Positions 45,415-55,335 of a DNA stretch of 64,000 nt are shown here, piece after piece. The stretch's first letter is position 1; each line of letters starts with the position of its first letter. Source of the DNA: Desulfatibacillum sp. (GTDB lineage: Bacteria; Desulfobacterota; Desulfobacteria; Desulfobacterales; Desulfatibacillaceae); NCBI GenBank assembly GCA_016342355.1, contig JAEINP010000002.1, forward strand, positions 62,001 through 126,000, in the 5' to 3' direction. The notes under the pieces were generated by a model. That model had not been told where the DNA came from. It saw only the letters and a list, made by a program, of their open reading frames with translations, and made no database searches. A program made the position numbers and the translations under genes.

Positions 45415-46545
45415 ATGAAACGTTTGGCAATCGTAGCTTTGGCACTATTCGCAGTAGCTTTCATGACCACCGGCGCATGGGCCGAGGGAACAAAGGCTGG
45501 TACAACCGTCAGCAACACGGCTTACGCCACCTATAACATCGGTGCCGGCGCCACTGACTACACAGCACAGAGCGGTGCCGAGACCTTCACCGTGGACGAA
45601 CTCGTCAATGTGGAACTCGTGCACATCCAAACCAACAACGTGCAGGTCTCCCTGGATGAACAAGACGCAGTAACGGTCTTCGAAATCACCAATACCGGTA
45701 ACGGCGATGAAAATTATCACTTGGTTGCGAACAGCGGCTACACCACGCTACTGGACGGCGTATCAGATGATGACTTCAACCCCTTGAATCCCATCATCTA
45801 CATCGACGTTAATGACGACGGCGCTTATGATGGAGGCGACTCACTGTTCAACTCCACCAACTATCCCGCGGGCTTATCTCTGATTCCAGACCAAACGATT
45901 TCCCTCCTCGTGTTGAACGATATTCCCGACAGCGGCATCAATGTGGGCGAATTTGGTTTGACCCGCCTGTCCTGCTATTCCCAGACATTTGGCCAGGGTG
46001 CCGCAGCAGGCAACACCTCTGCCTCGGCTTCCAACGGCGCCAACGCCTCCGTGGCCGGCTCCACTGCCGGTCTGGGCGTGGACGAATGGTTCTACGAACT
46101 GGTCTCCGTTTCCATTTCTATTGATAAATCCCACTTCCTGGATGACGGCATTGCTACGGGAGATTACTACATCCCCGGCGCCACCATCACCTACACCCTG
46201 GAAGTCTCTGCTTCCGGCGCAGGCGACGCCACCAACTTGTTAATCACAGACGGCATCCCTGTTGGAACCGTGTTTGTGTCAGGAAGCCTGAAACTGGACG
46301 GCGTTTCTGTTGTTGACGGTTCTGCTGTTGGTGGTGGAACGGACTTCACTGACGCTGCCGATAGCGACGGAGCCACTTATATTTCCACAACCACCACTGA
46401 TGCCAACGGCGACACTTGCAATGGCCAGGTTACCTTCACTTTTGCTGACTTAACCGCACAGGCCCTCGACACCTTCAGCGCTGCTGACGGCGCCCATGTC
46501 CTCAGCTTCCAGGTGACCATCATCGAAACCGGCGTCACCCCATAG
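45415..46545 (+). CDS. secreted DUF11-type surface protein 1
   Basis: 376 residues from ATG 45415, preceded by AGGAGGAG; the frame also opens at 45319 but that start would bury the signal peptide. The signal (RLAIVALALFAVAFMTTGAWA) ends near AWA-E. The mature start VSNTAYATYNIGAGATDY and FTVDELVNVELV define an N-terminal beta-sandwich shared with the next genes. The last ~120 residues are a DUF11-like domain (ATNLLITDGIPVGTVFVSGSL). No enzyme motif is seen. It is the first gene of the cluster to 54248 and probably a structural surface or extracellular protein. Confidence 0.8.
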   Translation: MKRLAIVALALFAVAFMTTGAWAEGTKAGTTVSNTAYATYNIGAGATDYTAQSGAETFTVDELVNVELVHIQTNNVQVSLDEQDAVTVFEITNTGNGDENYHLVANSGYTTLLDGVSDDDFNPLNPIIYIDVNDDGAYDGGDSLFNSTNYPAGLSLIPDQTISLLVLNDIPDSGINVGEFGLTRLSCYSQTFGQGAAAGNTSASASNGANASVAGSTAGLGVDEWFYELVSVSISIDKSHFLDDGIATGDYYIPGATITYTLEVSASGAGDATNLLITDGIPVGTVFVSGSLKLDGVSVVDGSAVGGGTDFTDAADSDGATYISTTTTDANGDTCNGQVTFTFADLTAQALDTFSAADGAHVLSFQVTIIETGVTP

Positions 46546-46566
46546 TGACCAGGAAAGGGGAATATT

Positions 46567-47055
46567 ATGAGAAAGACCACTCTCATCATTACTGCACTAT
46601 TCACCGCCTTGCTGCTTTGCGGCGTAGCCTATGCAGAAAACGGAATCAAGCTCACGAACACGGCCCAAAAAGAGACCATCGTGACCAAAGAGGACGGGAC
46701 CAAAGAGGTGGTTTTGGAACAGCCTGACAAGGTTCTTCCCGGCGATACCATTGTGTACACCATTATGTATGAGAACCAGGGAAAAGACACCGCTGAAAAA
46801 GTGGCGGTGAACAATCCCATTCCGGAAAACACCCTGTACCTGGACGGCAGCGCTCAGGGCGTAGGGACGGAAATCCGGTTCTCGGTGGACAATGGCGCTA
46901 CCTTTGACTTCCCCGGAAACCTTAAGGTGGAAAACCCCGATGGAACCGAACGCATGGCCGGACCCGGCGACTATTCCGCCGTCCGGTGGGCCTTGGGCTC
47001 TGACTTGGCGCCCGGGGCCAAGGGGTCTGTCTCCTTTAAGGTGAAAATCAAGTAA
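46567..47055 (+). CDS. secreted single-domain DUF11 protein
   Basis: 162 residues from ATG 46567, 21 bases after the previous stop, with an AAAGGGGAA-type site. A signal peptide ends near AYA-E. The rest is a single DUF11 beta-sandwich: DTIVYTIMYENQGKDTAEKVAVNNPIPENT-like strands and SVDNGATFDFPGNLKV. Such a lone domain next to larger members looks like a subunit that packs with or caps them. The terminal PGAKGSVSFKVKIK is typical of the domain's last strand. Confidence 0.82.
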   Translation: MRKTTLIITALFTALLLCGVAYAENGIKLTNTAQKETIVTKEDGTKEVVLEQPDKVLPGDTIVYTIMYENQGKDTAEKVAVNNPIPENTLYLDGSAQGVGTEIRFSVDNGATFDFPGNLKVENPDGTERMAGPGDYSAVRWALGSDLAPGAKGSVSFKVKIK

Positions 47056-47064
47056 CCAACCTGT

Positions 47065-47086
47065 CCGCGGGCCGCAAGGCCCGCGG
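47065..47086 (+). promoter_or_regulatory. perfect GC-rich hairpin between two surface-protein genes
   Basis: CCGCGGGCC (47065-47073) and GGCCCGCGG (47078-47086) form nine G-C pairs around a GCAA tetraloop. No T-run follows. It begins nine bases after a stop codon and probably stabilises the upstream mRNA or partly attenuates, setting unequal protein amounts in one operon. Confidence 0.6.
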
Positions 47087-47146
47087 ATATAAAAGACAAG
47101 AAACATGCATGACACAAAACATTGTAAACCCCATGGAGGAAAGACC

Positions 47147-48343
47147 ATGAAAAACATGAAAAATCTTTTTGTTTTAGCCCTGGCCATTGTCGGCATAGGC
47201 CTCTTTGGCGTGCAGAATGCCCTGGCTACGGAATCAGGACAAGAGGTAAGCAACCAGGCAACTATTTCCTACGCCGTAGGCGGCGTTGGTCAGGATGCTG
47301 TTACGAGCTTAGCCGCCACCTTTGTCGTGGACCAGTTGGTGGACGTTCTCGTGGTATCAAACTCCAATCCGGAGTATGTGACTCCCGGTGAGACCACACC
47401 CTATCTTTCCTACACCGTGACCAACCAGGGAAACAACTATCAGGACTTTGTCCTCACCCTGTCTCAGGGGACGGAGCAGGATATCTACGGCGAGGACAGC
47501 AGTTTATTGAGCAACCTGACCCTGTCCACGCCGACTGCCGGGTACTCAGTGGATAATGACGGAACCAACGATTATATTGACGAATTGGCGCCCGGCGAAT
47601 CCGTTGAAATTCGCGTCACCTACAGCCAGGTTCCGTCAACCGTCGTAAACGGCGACGACCAGGACATCGTCTTGCTGGCCACGGCCCGCGCAGGCCACAA
47701 CACGGTTACGAGCGCAGCAGGCAGCGGCGTACTTGGAACCGCTCTGACCCCCACCGCCGTCACTACCGCTGACACCGCCGGTTCCGTGGATGTCGTCTTC
47801 GGCGACGAAACCGGCGACGTTGACGCCGACCGCGATGCAGCCCACAGCGACACGGCCCAGTTCGAGGTTCAATCCGCCTCGATATCCATCACCAAAAGCA
47901 GCTTCGTTGTTTACGACGGCGTCAATGACGTCTCCTCCGGCGAGGAGCCCAAAAGAATCCCCGGCGCCTGCGTGATCTACAGGGTGGTGGTGACGAACGA
48001 TAGCGGAGCCGCCGTTTCCGCAACCTTGGGCAGTATAACCGATGCATTGCCCACCTCGTACGTAACATTCGCCGGCAATTTTTATGACGGCTCCGGAGTC
48101 ACCGCCAATGGTCCGGTGCGGGTGTTCACGACAAGCACCACTCGATCCAACGTGGAAGCCGACCCGACCAGCCCCAGCGGCGTTTACTACACTTCGAACT
48201 ACACATTAAACAGCGGCACGCTCTCCGTTGATCTGGCCGCTATTCTCGCTGGAGAAACCGGCTCCGACAGCTACGTTTACTCCGCAGGCGAATTGCAGCC
48301 CGGCGAAAGCGTGTATGTGGATTTTGCGGTGCTGATCAACTAA
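47147..48343 (+). CDS. secreted DUF11-type surface protein 2
   Basis: 398 residues from ATG 47147 with GGAGG upstream; the frame opens earlier at 47105 but without a site. The signal peptide (FVLALAIVGIGLFGVQNALA) ends near ALA-T. The mature start VSNQATISYAVGGVGQDA and FVVDQLVDVLVV closely parallels surface protein 1. A second beta domain and a DUF11-like C-terminal domain (PGACVIYRVVVTNDSGAAV) follow. No enzyme motif. It probably forms a structural partner of protein 1 and of the barrel protein encoded next. Confidence 0.8.
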   Translation: MKNMKNLFVLALAIVGIGLFGVQNALATESGQEVSNQATISYAVGGVGQDAVTSLAATFVVDQLVDVLVVSNSNPEYVTPGETTPYLSYTVTNQGNNYQDFVLTLSQGTEQDIYGEDSSLLSNLTLSTPTAGYSVDNDGTNDYIDELAPGESVEIRVTYSQVPSTVVNGDDQDIVLLATARAGHNTVTSAAGSGVLGTALTPTAVTTADTAGSVDVVFGDETGDVDADRDAAHSDTAQFEVQSASISITKSSFVVYDGVNDVSSGEEPKRIPGACVIYRVVVTNDSGAAVSATLGSITDALPTSYVTFAGNFYDGSGVTANGPVRVFTTSTTRSNVEADPTSPSGVYYTSNYTLNSGTLSVDLAAILAGETGSDSYVYSAGELQPGESVYVDFAVLIN

Positions 48344-48405
48344 TTGGAAATCCGGTTATTTGGCACGGCCAATAACCAATACGTACACAGGAGAACCAAT
48401 CAGCA

Positions 48406-51400
48406 GTGTTTCGGTCTTTCTTCCATAAGCGTGATGGGCGCACCTCAGGCCTGACAGCCTGGGTTTGCGCCCTGTTTCGCCTATTGGTTGCATTCCTTGC
48501 ACTGCCTGACAACCTTAAACAAGGGTTCAGGCGGCGCACGTTCGGTGCAATCTTGCGCCGGGGTGCGCCCCTGCCCTTTATAATTTTTACCTTGTGCTTA
48601 ACCAGCGCTGCAGCTTACGCTTTGGAGCCGGGGGATCTCATCGTCAACATCGCTTACGGCACTTACGATGTGGGCTCTCGGATTGGAATCCCCGTGGAGT
48701 CCAACCGGGATGAAATCACGGTGGTCGCTTCCAACAAAACAAGCGCCGTAATACAACTCATGCAGTACGCTCCCACAGCCCTGAACGCTAATCTGGTGGA
48801 GGTGAACACCACTCAGGGCCGGAGCAGCGGCTCCACAGGCGATCCTTTTGAGCCCCTGGACCCGCCCATTCCATTCGGCAGGTCTGTAGCCATTGACTTG
48901 GACGACCCTGTACCCCTGTTGGACGCCACCGTGTATCACGGGGGAGAACCCGTGTTCCTGTTGGTGACCGACGCGGACCAGAACACCGACCCCTTAACCC
49001 GGGACACCATTGTGGTGACCCTGACGGTGTCGGACACCGGGGACATGGAACTGGTGCTTGTGACGGAAACCGGCCCCAATACGGGCGTCTTCGCAGGCTA
49101 CATTCAATCCAGAGTCCAGGCTAACGGCGCTCAGTACGACGGATACCTGGATGTGATTAACGGATGCGAAATCCTGGCCGAATACACCGACCCCACAGAC
49201 GGCACGGACAAAACTGCTGCAGCCGCCATGGTGGACCCCTCGGGCATTGTATTCAACAGTTCCACAGGCCAGCCCGTGGACGGCGCCATTGTCACCCTGG
49301 TGAACGCGGTCACCGGCGGTCCCGCCACCGTGTTTGGGGATGATGGGGTAAGCACCTTCCCCGCCACCCTTACCTCCGGGGGTACGGCCACAGATAGCGG
49401 CGGCGCCGCCTATACTTTCGCGGCAGGCGGATTCCGCTTCCCCTATGTGAACGCCGGGGATTACAGGCTGGAAATCACTCCGCCCGCCGAATATTCCGCG
49501 CCTTCGGTGGTCTCCACAGCCATTCTCCAAACCCTGCCCAATGCGCCGTTCAGCATCCTGGAGCCGGGTTCCCGGGGCGAGGTGTTCACTGTTCCATTAG
49601 GGCCGCCCGTTGCGGTGGATATTCCCATTGACCCTGCAAAGGGCCCCTTGTGGATTACCAAATCAACCAACAAGACCACGGCGGCCATTGGCGACTTTGT
49701 ACAATATGAGGTTACCATCAATAACGGTTCGGACGCCAACCTGACCCAGGTTCTGGTGACGGACCGCCTGCCCCTGTCTTTCCGGTACCAATCCGGTTCC
49801 TTGAAAGTGGAAGACCGGAAAAAGAAAGACCCAAGCCTTTCCGATGATGGCAGAATCCTATCCATAGAGATTGGCGCCCTACCCGCCGGAGAAAGCGTCA
49901 CCCTCACCTACGTGACCGAGATTTCAGTAGGCACGCCCATGGGCAAGGCGGTGAACACGGCCCAGGCCTATGAAATACTCGGGACCACAAACAAAGGCGC
50001 ATACAAAACCGGCATCGTTTCCAATACGGCCCATGCCACGATCCTGATTAAGGACGACTTCTTTAACGACCGCAGCATCATCATGGGCCAGATTGTGGCG
50101 GACCATTGCCCTTCCACCGAGCCTCCCAAGGACGGAGTAGAGCCTATCGTGGAACACTCGGTCCAAGGCGTGCGGGTCTTTTTGGAGGACGGCCAGTACG
50201 CTGTGACAGACGAAGACGGCATGTACCATTTTGAAGGGGTCATGCCCGGTGTTCATGTGGTGCAACTGGACCTGGATACCCTGCCGGAACAATACGAAGC
50301 CGCCTTCTGTGAGGAAAACACCCGCCATGCAGGCAGGCCATTTTCCCAATTTGTGGATGCGGCGGGCGGAACCATGTGGCGGTCCGACTTCTACGTGGCT
50401 ACTAAAGGGCCGGAAACCGGCAAAGCTCTTTTTGAACTGACTGGAGAGGCTCAGGAAAAGCACGATAAGGTCAGCATCAAAATTCATGCCGAAACGGTGG
50501 ACTTGAACAAAGTCATCACCACAGTTCTACTGTCCAAGGGGGCTTCTTATATACCCGGCAGTTGCAAAAAAGGCAGGGAGCCCCGCCCCGATCCCACAGA
50601 CGCCGGCGGTGCATTAATTTTTCGAATAGGGGACGTCAACGGGGACGAGGAGGCTGTATACACCTTTGAGGTGAACCGAGGAGATCTTGAAAACGACCGG
50701 AACTACAAGGCGGTCTGTATGTTCAGCACCCCCACGGAAAAAAATGGGAGAGCTCCGAAGATTCAGTGGTCGCCCTCAATGGAGTCGCCGGATGAAGGCA
50801 GGTGCGCCATTGAAACCAAGGGCGCCCAGCCCGGGGCTACGGCTTCGGAAGAAAATAGCGGCGAGTATGTCAATCCCTTGAATGCTTTTGACAAAAATTG
50901 GCTGGAGGCGCAGGAGCCTGGCCTGGAATGGATCTACCCCGGCCCCGAATATCTGCCGCCTATTCCATCCGTGAAACTGGCCGTCAAACACCCTCCGTCC
51001 GAAAAACTCAAGATCCTTTTGAACGGCAAAGAGATTTCTCCGTTTGGCTATTCCGGTTGCATGAAGAACGGTGCCAAGACCGTGGCGGTTTCCAAATGGA
51101 TCAGCGTTCACATCAAAGACGGGGACAACCTGTTTGAGGCGATCTGCTACAACTCCGACAACGCAGAAACGCAACGGATAAAAAGACTGATCCACTTCTC
51201 CACCCAACCGGTGGATGCAAAATTCCAGGAAGGAGACTCTCTTCTGATTGCAGATGGAAAAACCTTTTCGGAAGTGCATATTCTGTTCCTGGATGCCACG
51301 GGCAATCCCGCACGTCCTGGCATTGTGGGCGAATTCTCGGTGGACCCGCCCTATTCTGTGTATCAGGAATCCAAGGCCGTGAAGGCCGACCCTCTCGCCC

Positions 51401-53991
51401 CCAACCAGGAGGAAGAGGGAAGATACAAGGTAAACAATAAGGGCCAAGCTGTCATGAAACTCATGCCCACCGTCCAATCCGGCGAGGCCATTGTCCGGTT
51501 TAAATTGGACGGCCAGAATTTTGAAGAACGGGTATGGCTCCAACCTGGCTCCCGCGAGTGGATTCTGGTTGGTTTGGCCGAGGGCACAGCGGGGTATCGG
51601 ACCGTGGACGGGAACAAGGAAAACCTCAGGGACGCGGACCTGGAAGACCAATGGTACAAGGACGGCCGGACCGCTTTCTTTGCCAAGGGCTTGGTCAAGG
51701 GCAAATGGCTCATGACCCTTTCGTACGATTCCACCCGGGATTCCGAGGAAACCCGCATGTTCCGGGACCTGGACCCTGAGGAATATTACACCCTATACGG
51801 GGATGCCTCCACAGGCGGATACGAAGCGGCCAGCACGGAAAAGCTGTACGTGAAGGTGGAGCGGGGCAAGTTCTACGCCTTGTACGGCGATTTTGAAACC
51901 GGCCTGTCCACCACCGAGCTTTCCGCGTACAGCCGCAGTCTGACCGGCTTCAAGACCAAGTTGGACAGCAAGTACGTGACTCTGGACGCTTTCGCCAGCG
52001 AGACCAACCAGGCCTTTGTGAAGGACGAAATCCGGGGCGACGGCACCTCGGGTCTGTATTACCTGTCCCGCAAGGACATTGTGGAGAACTCGGAAAAACT
52101 GGTCATTGAAACCCGGAACCGCCACCGGAGCCAGGATATCATTTCGTCCGAATCCTTGGCCCGCACTGTGGACTATATTATTGATTACGACGCGGGAACC
52201 ATCTTCTTCAAGTCCCCTGTCCTGAGCACGGACGGCGACTTCAACCCGGTCTACATTGTGGTGGACTACGAGGCCGAAGACTCTGACGACAAGGACTTCA
52301 CCTACGGCGGTCGCGTCGGCCTGAAAATCCTGGACGACAAGGTGGAAGTGGGCGGCACCCATGTGCATGAAGGCGGCAAGAATACCCAGGCTGACCTGTT
52401 GGGCGCAGACCTGACCGTGGACATTACGGAGAATACGGAATTCAAGGCGGAATACGCCCATACGGACAGTGAACTCAAAGATGAGGAATCCCAGGGCGAA
52501 GCCTATCTGGCCGAACTCTCCCATGATTCGGCCAAGGTGGACGGCAGGGTGTATTACCGGAAGCAAGGCGCGGGATTCGGTGTGGGCCAGCAGAACGCCA
52601 GCGAGTCGGGCACGGAAAAATATGGCAGCGAGGTGGAATACCACATCACCGAAAAACTGGACGCCGAAGCCGAAGCCTATCGCAACACGGATCTGGGCAC
52701 CCGGGCCCGGGACGACATGGGCGAAGCCCGTGTGGAATACACCCAGGACCGCTATACCGTGGAAACCGGTTTCCGGGGCGGCGAGGAAAAAACCGACGAA
52801 GGCGACGTAAACCGGGTGACCCAGGTGTTGGGCGGGGCTTCGGTTAACTTCCTGGACAGGAAACTCTTGTTCACCGCGGACCACGAACAGGCCCTGTCCA
52901 ATGACAATAAAAATACGGATTATCCCACCCGCACGACCTTGGGCGTGGATTACCGGATTATTGAACAACTGAGCCTGTTTGCCCAAGACGAAATGACCTG
53001 GAGCGACGCAGAGGAAACCGAAAGCATCCGGGGTGGATTCAAGCTCATTCCGTGGCAGGGAGCCAACTTCGATACCTCCCTGGAGCAAACCGCGACGCGT
53101 ACAGAGGAACACGATCCCACAGGCGCCACTCTCGCCAATTTCAGCGTGGGCCAGAATGTGACCCTTTTCGAAAAATGGAAGCTGGACGCCTCGGTGGATC
53201 ACTCCCGGACCTTGTCCAAGGACGGCCAGGATGCGGATTCTTCCGACTCGGACAGCGATTTTGTGGCGACTTCCTTTGGGGCCACATACAGCGAAACCGA
53301 CTGGAGTTTTTCCAGCAAGGTGGAATTCCGTTTTGCCGACGACATGGACAAATGGAACGCTTCCGTGGGCTGGTACGGCGAACTGAACGATGGCCTGGGC
53401 ATGTCCCTGGGAGCTCAGGTTCTCCACAATGATTACAATGTGGATGGCGCCGAGGACGCCTCGGGCGACCTGCGTGTGGGCCTGGCCTGGCGGCCCCGGT
53501 TCTCCCGGTGGATCGTCCTGGACCGCCTGGACCTTATCTGGGAAGATGACAATGATGCGGATTCGCCCTATGAAAGCCGTCGCATTGTGAACAACATCAA
53601 TGCCAATTACAAAACCGGCTACGGCACCCAGGTTTCCCTCAAGCACGGCGCCAAGTACGTCCTGGATAACATAGACGGGGACAGCTACAGCGGGTTCACG
53701 GACCTGTACGGCATGGAAACCCGGTACGACATCACTAAAAAATGGGACCTGGGCCTCAGGGCTAGCGTGCGTCACTCCTGGAACACCCACCAGATGGAAT
53801 ACAGCACAGGCCCCAGCGTGGGATACAATCCCTTTGAAAACACCTGGGTAAGCGTAGGATACAATTTTGTGGGCTTCCGGGACGAAGACTTTGCAGACGC
53901 TGATTTCTACGCCCAGGGAGTGTACTTCCAGTTCAGGCTCAAGTTTGACCAATACACCAAAAAGGATCTTGAAAGGATCTTCGGGTTCTAA
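48406..53991 (+). CDS. giant outer-membrane-type protein: DUF11 and SdrB-like domains with C-terminal beta-barrel
   Basis: 1861 residues from GTG 48406; this start gives ~55 basic residues before the hydrophobic core (FIIFTLCLTSAAAYA), like an extended signal peptide, and the ribosome site is far, so a later start is possible. The mature start IVNIAYGTYDVG echoes surface proteins 1 and 2. A DUF11-like domain sits at ~410-520 and an SdrD_B/Cna-like fold at ~550-630 (VFLEDGQYAVTDEDGMYHFEGV). From ~1050 to the end, alternating aromatic strands and the terminal Phe (RIFGF) indicate an outer-membrane barrel. It may anchor or export the preceding secreted proteins. Confidence 0.8.
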   Translation: MFRSFFHKRDGRTSGLTAWVCALFRLLVAFLALPDNLKQGFRRRTFGAILRRGAPLPFIIFTLCLTSAAAYALEPGDLIVNIAYGTYDVGSRIGIPVESNRDEITVVASNKTSAVIQLMQYAPTALNANLVEVNTTQGRSSGSTGDPFEPLDPPIPFGRSVAIDLDDPVPLLDATVYHGGEPVFLLVTDADQNTDPLTRDTIVVTLTVSDTGDMELVLVTETGPNTGVFAGYIQSRVQANGAQYDGYLDVINGCEILAEYTDPTDGTDKTAAAAMVDPSGIVFNSSTGQPVDGAIVTLVNAVTGGPATVFGDDGVSTFPATLTSGGTATDSGGAAYTFAAGGFRFPYVNAGDYRLEITPPAEYSAPSVVSTAILQTLPNAPFSILEPGSRGEVFTVPLGPPVAVDIPIDPAKGPLWITKSTNKTTAAIGDFVQYEVTINNGSDANLTQVLVTDRLPLSFRYQSGSLKVEDRKKKDPSLSDDGRILSIEIGALPAGESVTLTYVTEISVGTPMGKAVNTAQAYEILGTTNKGAYKTGIVSNTAHATILIKDDFFNDRSIIMGQIVADHCPSTEPPKDGVEPIVEHSVQGVRVFLEDGQYAVTDEDGMYHFEGVMPGVHVVQLDLDTLPEQYEAAFCEENTRHAGRPFSQFVDAAGGTMWRSDFYVATKGPETGKALFELTGEAQEKHDKVSIKIHAETVDLNKVITTVLLSKGASYIPGSCKKGREPRPDPTDAGGALIFRIGDVNGDEEAVYTFEVNRGDLENDRNYKAVCMFSTPTEKNGRAPKIQWSPSMESPDEGRCAIETKGAQPGATASEENSGEYVNPLNAFDKNWLEAQEPGLEWIYPGPEYLPPIPSVKLAVKHPPSEKLKILLNGKEISPFGYSGCMKNGAKTVAVSKWISVHIKDGDNLFEAICYNSDNAETQRIKRLIHFSTQPVDAKFQEGDSLLIADGKTFSEVHILFLDATGNPARPGIVGEFSVDPPYSVYQESKAVKADPLAPNQEEEGRYKVNNKGQAVMKLMPTVQSGEAIVRFKLDGQNFEERVWLQPGSREWILVGLAEGTAGYRTVDGNKENLRDADLEDQWYKDGRTAFFAKGLVKGKWLMTLSYDSTRDSEETRMFRDLDPEEYYTLYGDASTGGYEAASTEKLYVKVERGKFYALYGDFETGLSTTELSAYSRSLTGFKTKLDSKYVTLDAFASETNQAFVKDEIRGDGTSGLYYLSRKDIVENSEKLVIETRNRHRSQDIISSESLARTVDYIIDYDAGTIFFKSPVLSTDGDFNPVYIVVDYEAEDSDDKDFTYGGRVGLKILDDKVEVGGTHVHEGGKNTQADLLGADLTVDITENTEFKAEYAHTDSELKDEESQGEAYLAELSHDSAKVDGRVYYRKQGAGFGVGQQNASESGTEKYGSEVEYHITEKLDAEAEAYRNTDLGTRARDDMGEARVEYTQDRYTVETGFRGGEEKTDEGDVNRVTQVLGGASVNFLDRKLLFTADHEQALSNDNKNTDYPTRTTLGVDYRIIEQLSLFAQDEMTWSDAEETESIRGGFKLIPWQGANFDTSLEQTATRTEEHDPTGATLANFSVGQNVTLFEKWKLDASVDHSRTLSKDGQDADSSDSDSDFVATSFGATYSETDWSFSSKVEFRFADDMDKWNASVGWYGELNDGLGMSLGAQVLHNDYNVDGAEDASGDLRVGLAWRPRFSRWIVLDRLDLIWEDDNDADSPYESRRIVNNINANYKTGYGTQVSLKHGAKYVLDNIDGDSYSGFTDLYGMETRYDITKKWDLGLRASVRHSWNTHQMEYSTGPSVGYNPFENTWVSVGYNFVGFRDEDFADADFYAQGVYFQFRLKFDQYTKKDLERIFGF

Positions 53992-54062
53992 ACCTGTTTT
54001 TCCAAATGTTTGAATCCGGCTTTTACTTCCGCCTGATAAACCGGCATTTTGGAGGGCCTGAC

Positions 54063-54248
54063 ATGGAAGAAAAAATTCGCGCCCTAAAACAAAAGGTAAA
54101 CGAACTGGAGGAAAAGGTCCGGCAACGGGAAGCCAGTCTTCCGGCCCATTCTGTCCGGGTCCACCAGATCGAGGAACTGGAACGCCTGGAAGAAGAAAGA
54201 GATTTGGCTCGGGAGCAGTTGCAGGAATTGTTGAAACAGCAGGGATGA
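54063..54248 (+). CDS. small coiled-coil protein
   Basis: 61 residues from ATG 54063, with GGAGG eight bases upstream (a longer frame from 54006 lacks a site). The sequence is almost all charged heptads (IRALKQKVNELEEKVRQREA and LERLEEERDLAREQLQELLK), so it should form a coiled-coil dimer. It follows the barrel gene by 71 bases and may be co-transcribed. Function unknown. Confidence 0.6.
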   Translation: MEEKIRALKQKVNELEEKVRQREASLPAHSVRVHQIEELERLEEERDLAREQLQELLKQQG

Positions 54249-54422
54249 ATTCATAGCGCCGGGCAGGATTAGGAGTTAGGGGGTCACAAGTTACTCCAAT
54301 GGCGTCAACTTGGTATAAAACCGCCTGACAGCCGCCGCGTAAAGGTTTGTTCTGTCCTCATGCAGCCACAAAAAAATGGCCCGCACCCGGGGTAGGATGC
54401 AGGCCGAATATTTTTTTTTAAC

Positions 54423-54446
54423 AAAAGGCCTCATCCGGCCTTTTTT
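54423..54446. terminator. bidirectional terminator hairpin
   Basis: AAAAGGCC (54423-54430) and GGCCTTTT (54437-54444) pair around TCATCC, with further T on the + strand and A-run upstream. It ends the surface-protein transcript and overlaps the last codons of the leftward acyltransferase gene. Confidence 0.7.
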
Positions 54447-55090
54447 AGCTTTTCAGTTTCTTCTTTTTCATAGCGGATCTCTTTTTGAGATCTCTGAAGC
54501 GCCACGCTTTCATCGGAGAACAGGTCCTCCCGCTTTCCTTTAATATTCTGATAAAAAGCCTGAATTTTCTCCATATCCTCATCAATATGGCCCGTGGGTA
54601 TGAATACGGGTCCCATGCCCCCGACCTTGCGCCCAAAATCTATGAAACCCATGACAATGGGAACCTGGGCCGTATGGGCGATATGGTAAAAACCGGTTTT
54701 CCACCAGCGCACCTTGCCTCGGGTGCCTTCCGGGGGCACCACCAGGATCAGTTTTTCCCTATCGGCAAAAATTCCGGCTGTCCGTTCCACCATGTTGGTG
54801 GAACGACTGCGCACCACGGGTATGCCGCCCAGCCATTTCAAAAGAAGGCCGAGGGGAAACCGGAACAAGGTGTCTTTGCCCAACCAATAAATGTTGATTT
54901 TGTATTTAAAGGCCAGACACAGGGTCACCACCAAGTCCCAGTTGGATGTATGGGGCGCGGCAATGAGTACATATTTAGGTTCATTCGGCGGCTGCCCTTC
55001 TGTTTTCCATCCAAAGGCCCACAGGCCTGCAACGGCAATCCAGCGAAAAAGGGTTCGGATAACAGGTGTATCAAAAATGGTGAAGTGCAT
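54431..55090 (-). CDS. 1-acylglycerol-3-phosphate acyltransferase-like protein
   Basis: 219 residues from ATG 55090; the open frame to 55282 adds a segment with no ribosome site. The catalytic HX4D motif is clear in APHTSNWDLV, and the second block is VVPPEGTRGKVRWWKTGFYHIA. A hydrophobic stretch at the N-terminus would hold it to the inner membrane. It transfers an acyl chain to a lyso-lipid acceptor. It differs from the other acyltransferase (38875-39699) in motif spacing. It stands alone, divergent from the TauE gene. Confidence 0.87.
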   Translation of the reverse strand: MHFTIFDTPVIRTLFRWIAVAGLWAFGWKTEGQPPNEPKYVLIAAPHTSNWDLVVTLCLAFKYKINIYWLGKDTLFRFPLGLLLKWLGGIPVVRSRSTNMVERTAGIFADREKLILVVPPEGTRGKVRWWKTGFYHIAHTAQVPIVMGFIDFGRKVGGMGPVFIPTGHIDEDMEKIQAFYQNIKGKREDLFSDESVALQRSQKEIRYEKEETEKLKKAG

Positions 55091-55335
55091 GCTATTTACC
55101 TTTCCAGCAAAATGGGTTGGGGCATTTTGGCCCTGCAGGATCAAGGTAACACAAAATTGTCGACAACATAGGATTTCCCGGAAATGTGACATTTCTTTTA
55201 CAAACAGCAGATATCTGTAAAATTGCCCATGGTCGGTTTTGTTTTTTGTGCTAAGTCTTTTAATGGTCGGAAGCCGATCCAAGCCAACCCGGCCGTGAAT
55301 ATTGCCCCTTTGGACTTTTTTGGAGAAAAATCGGA

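Noticed and set aside
51793-53952. 719-codon open frame on the - strand
   Set aside because: It lies wholly antisense to the barrel region of the 1861-residue gene; the sense strand has the domain structure, and the antisense frame comes from biased third codon positions.
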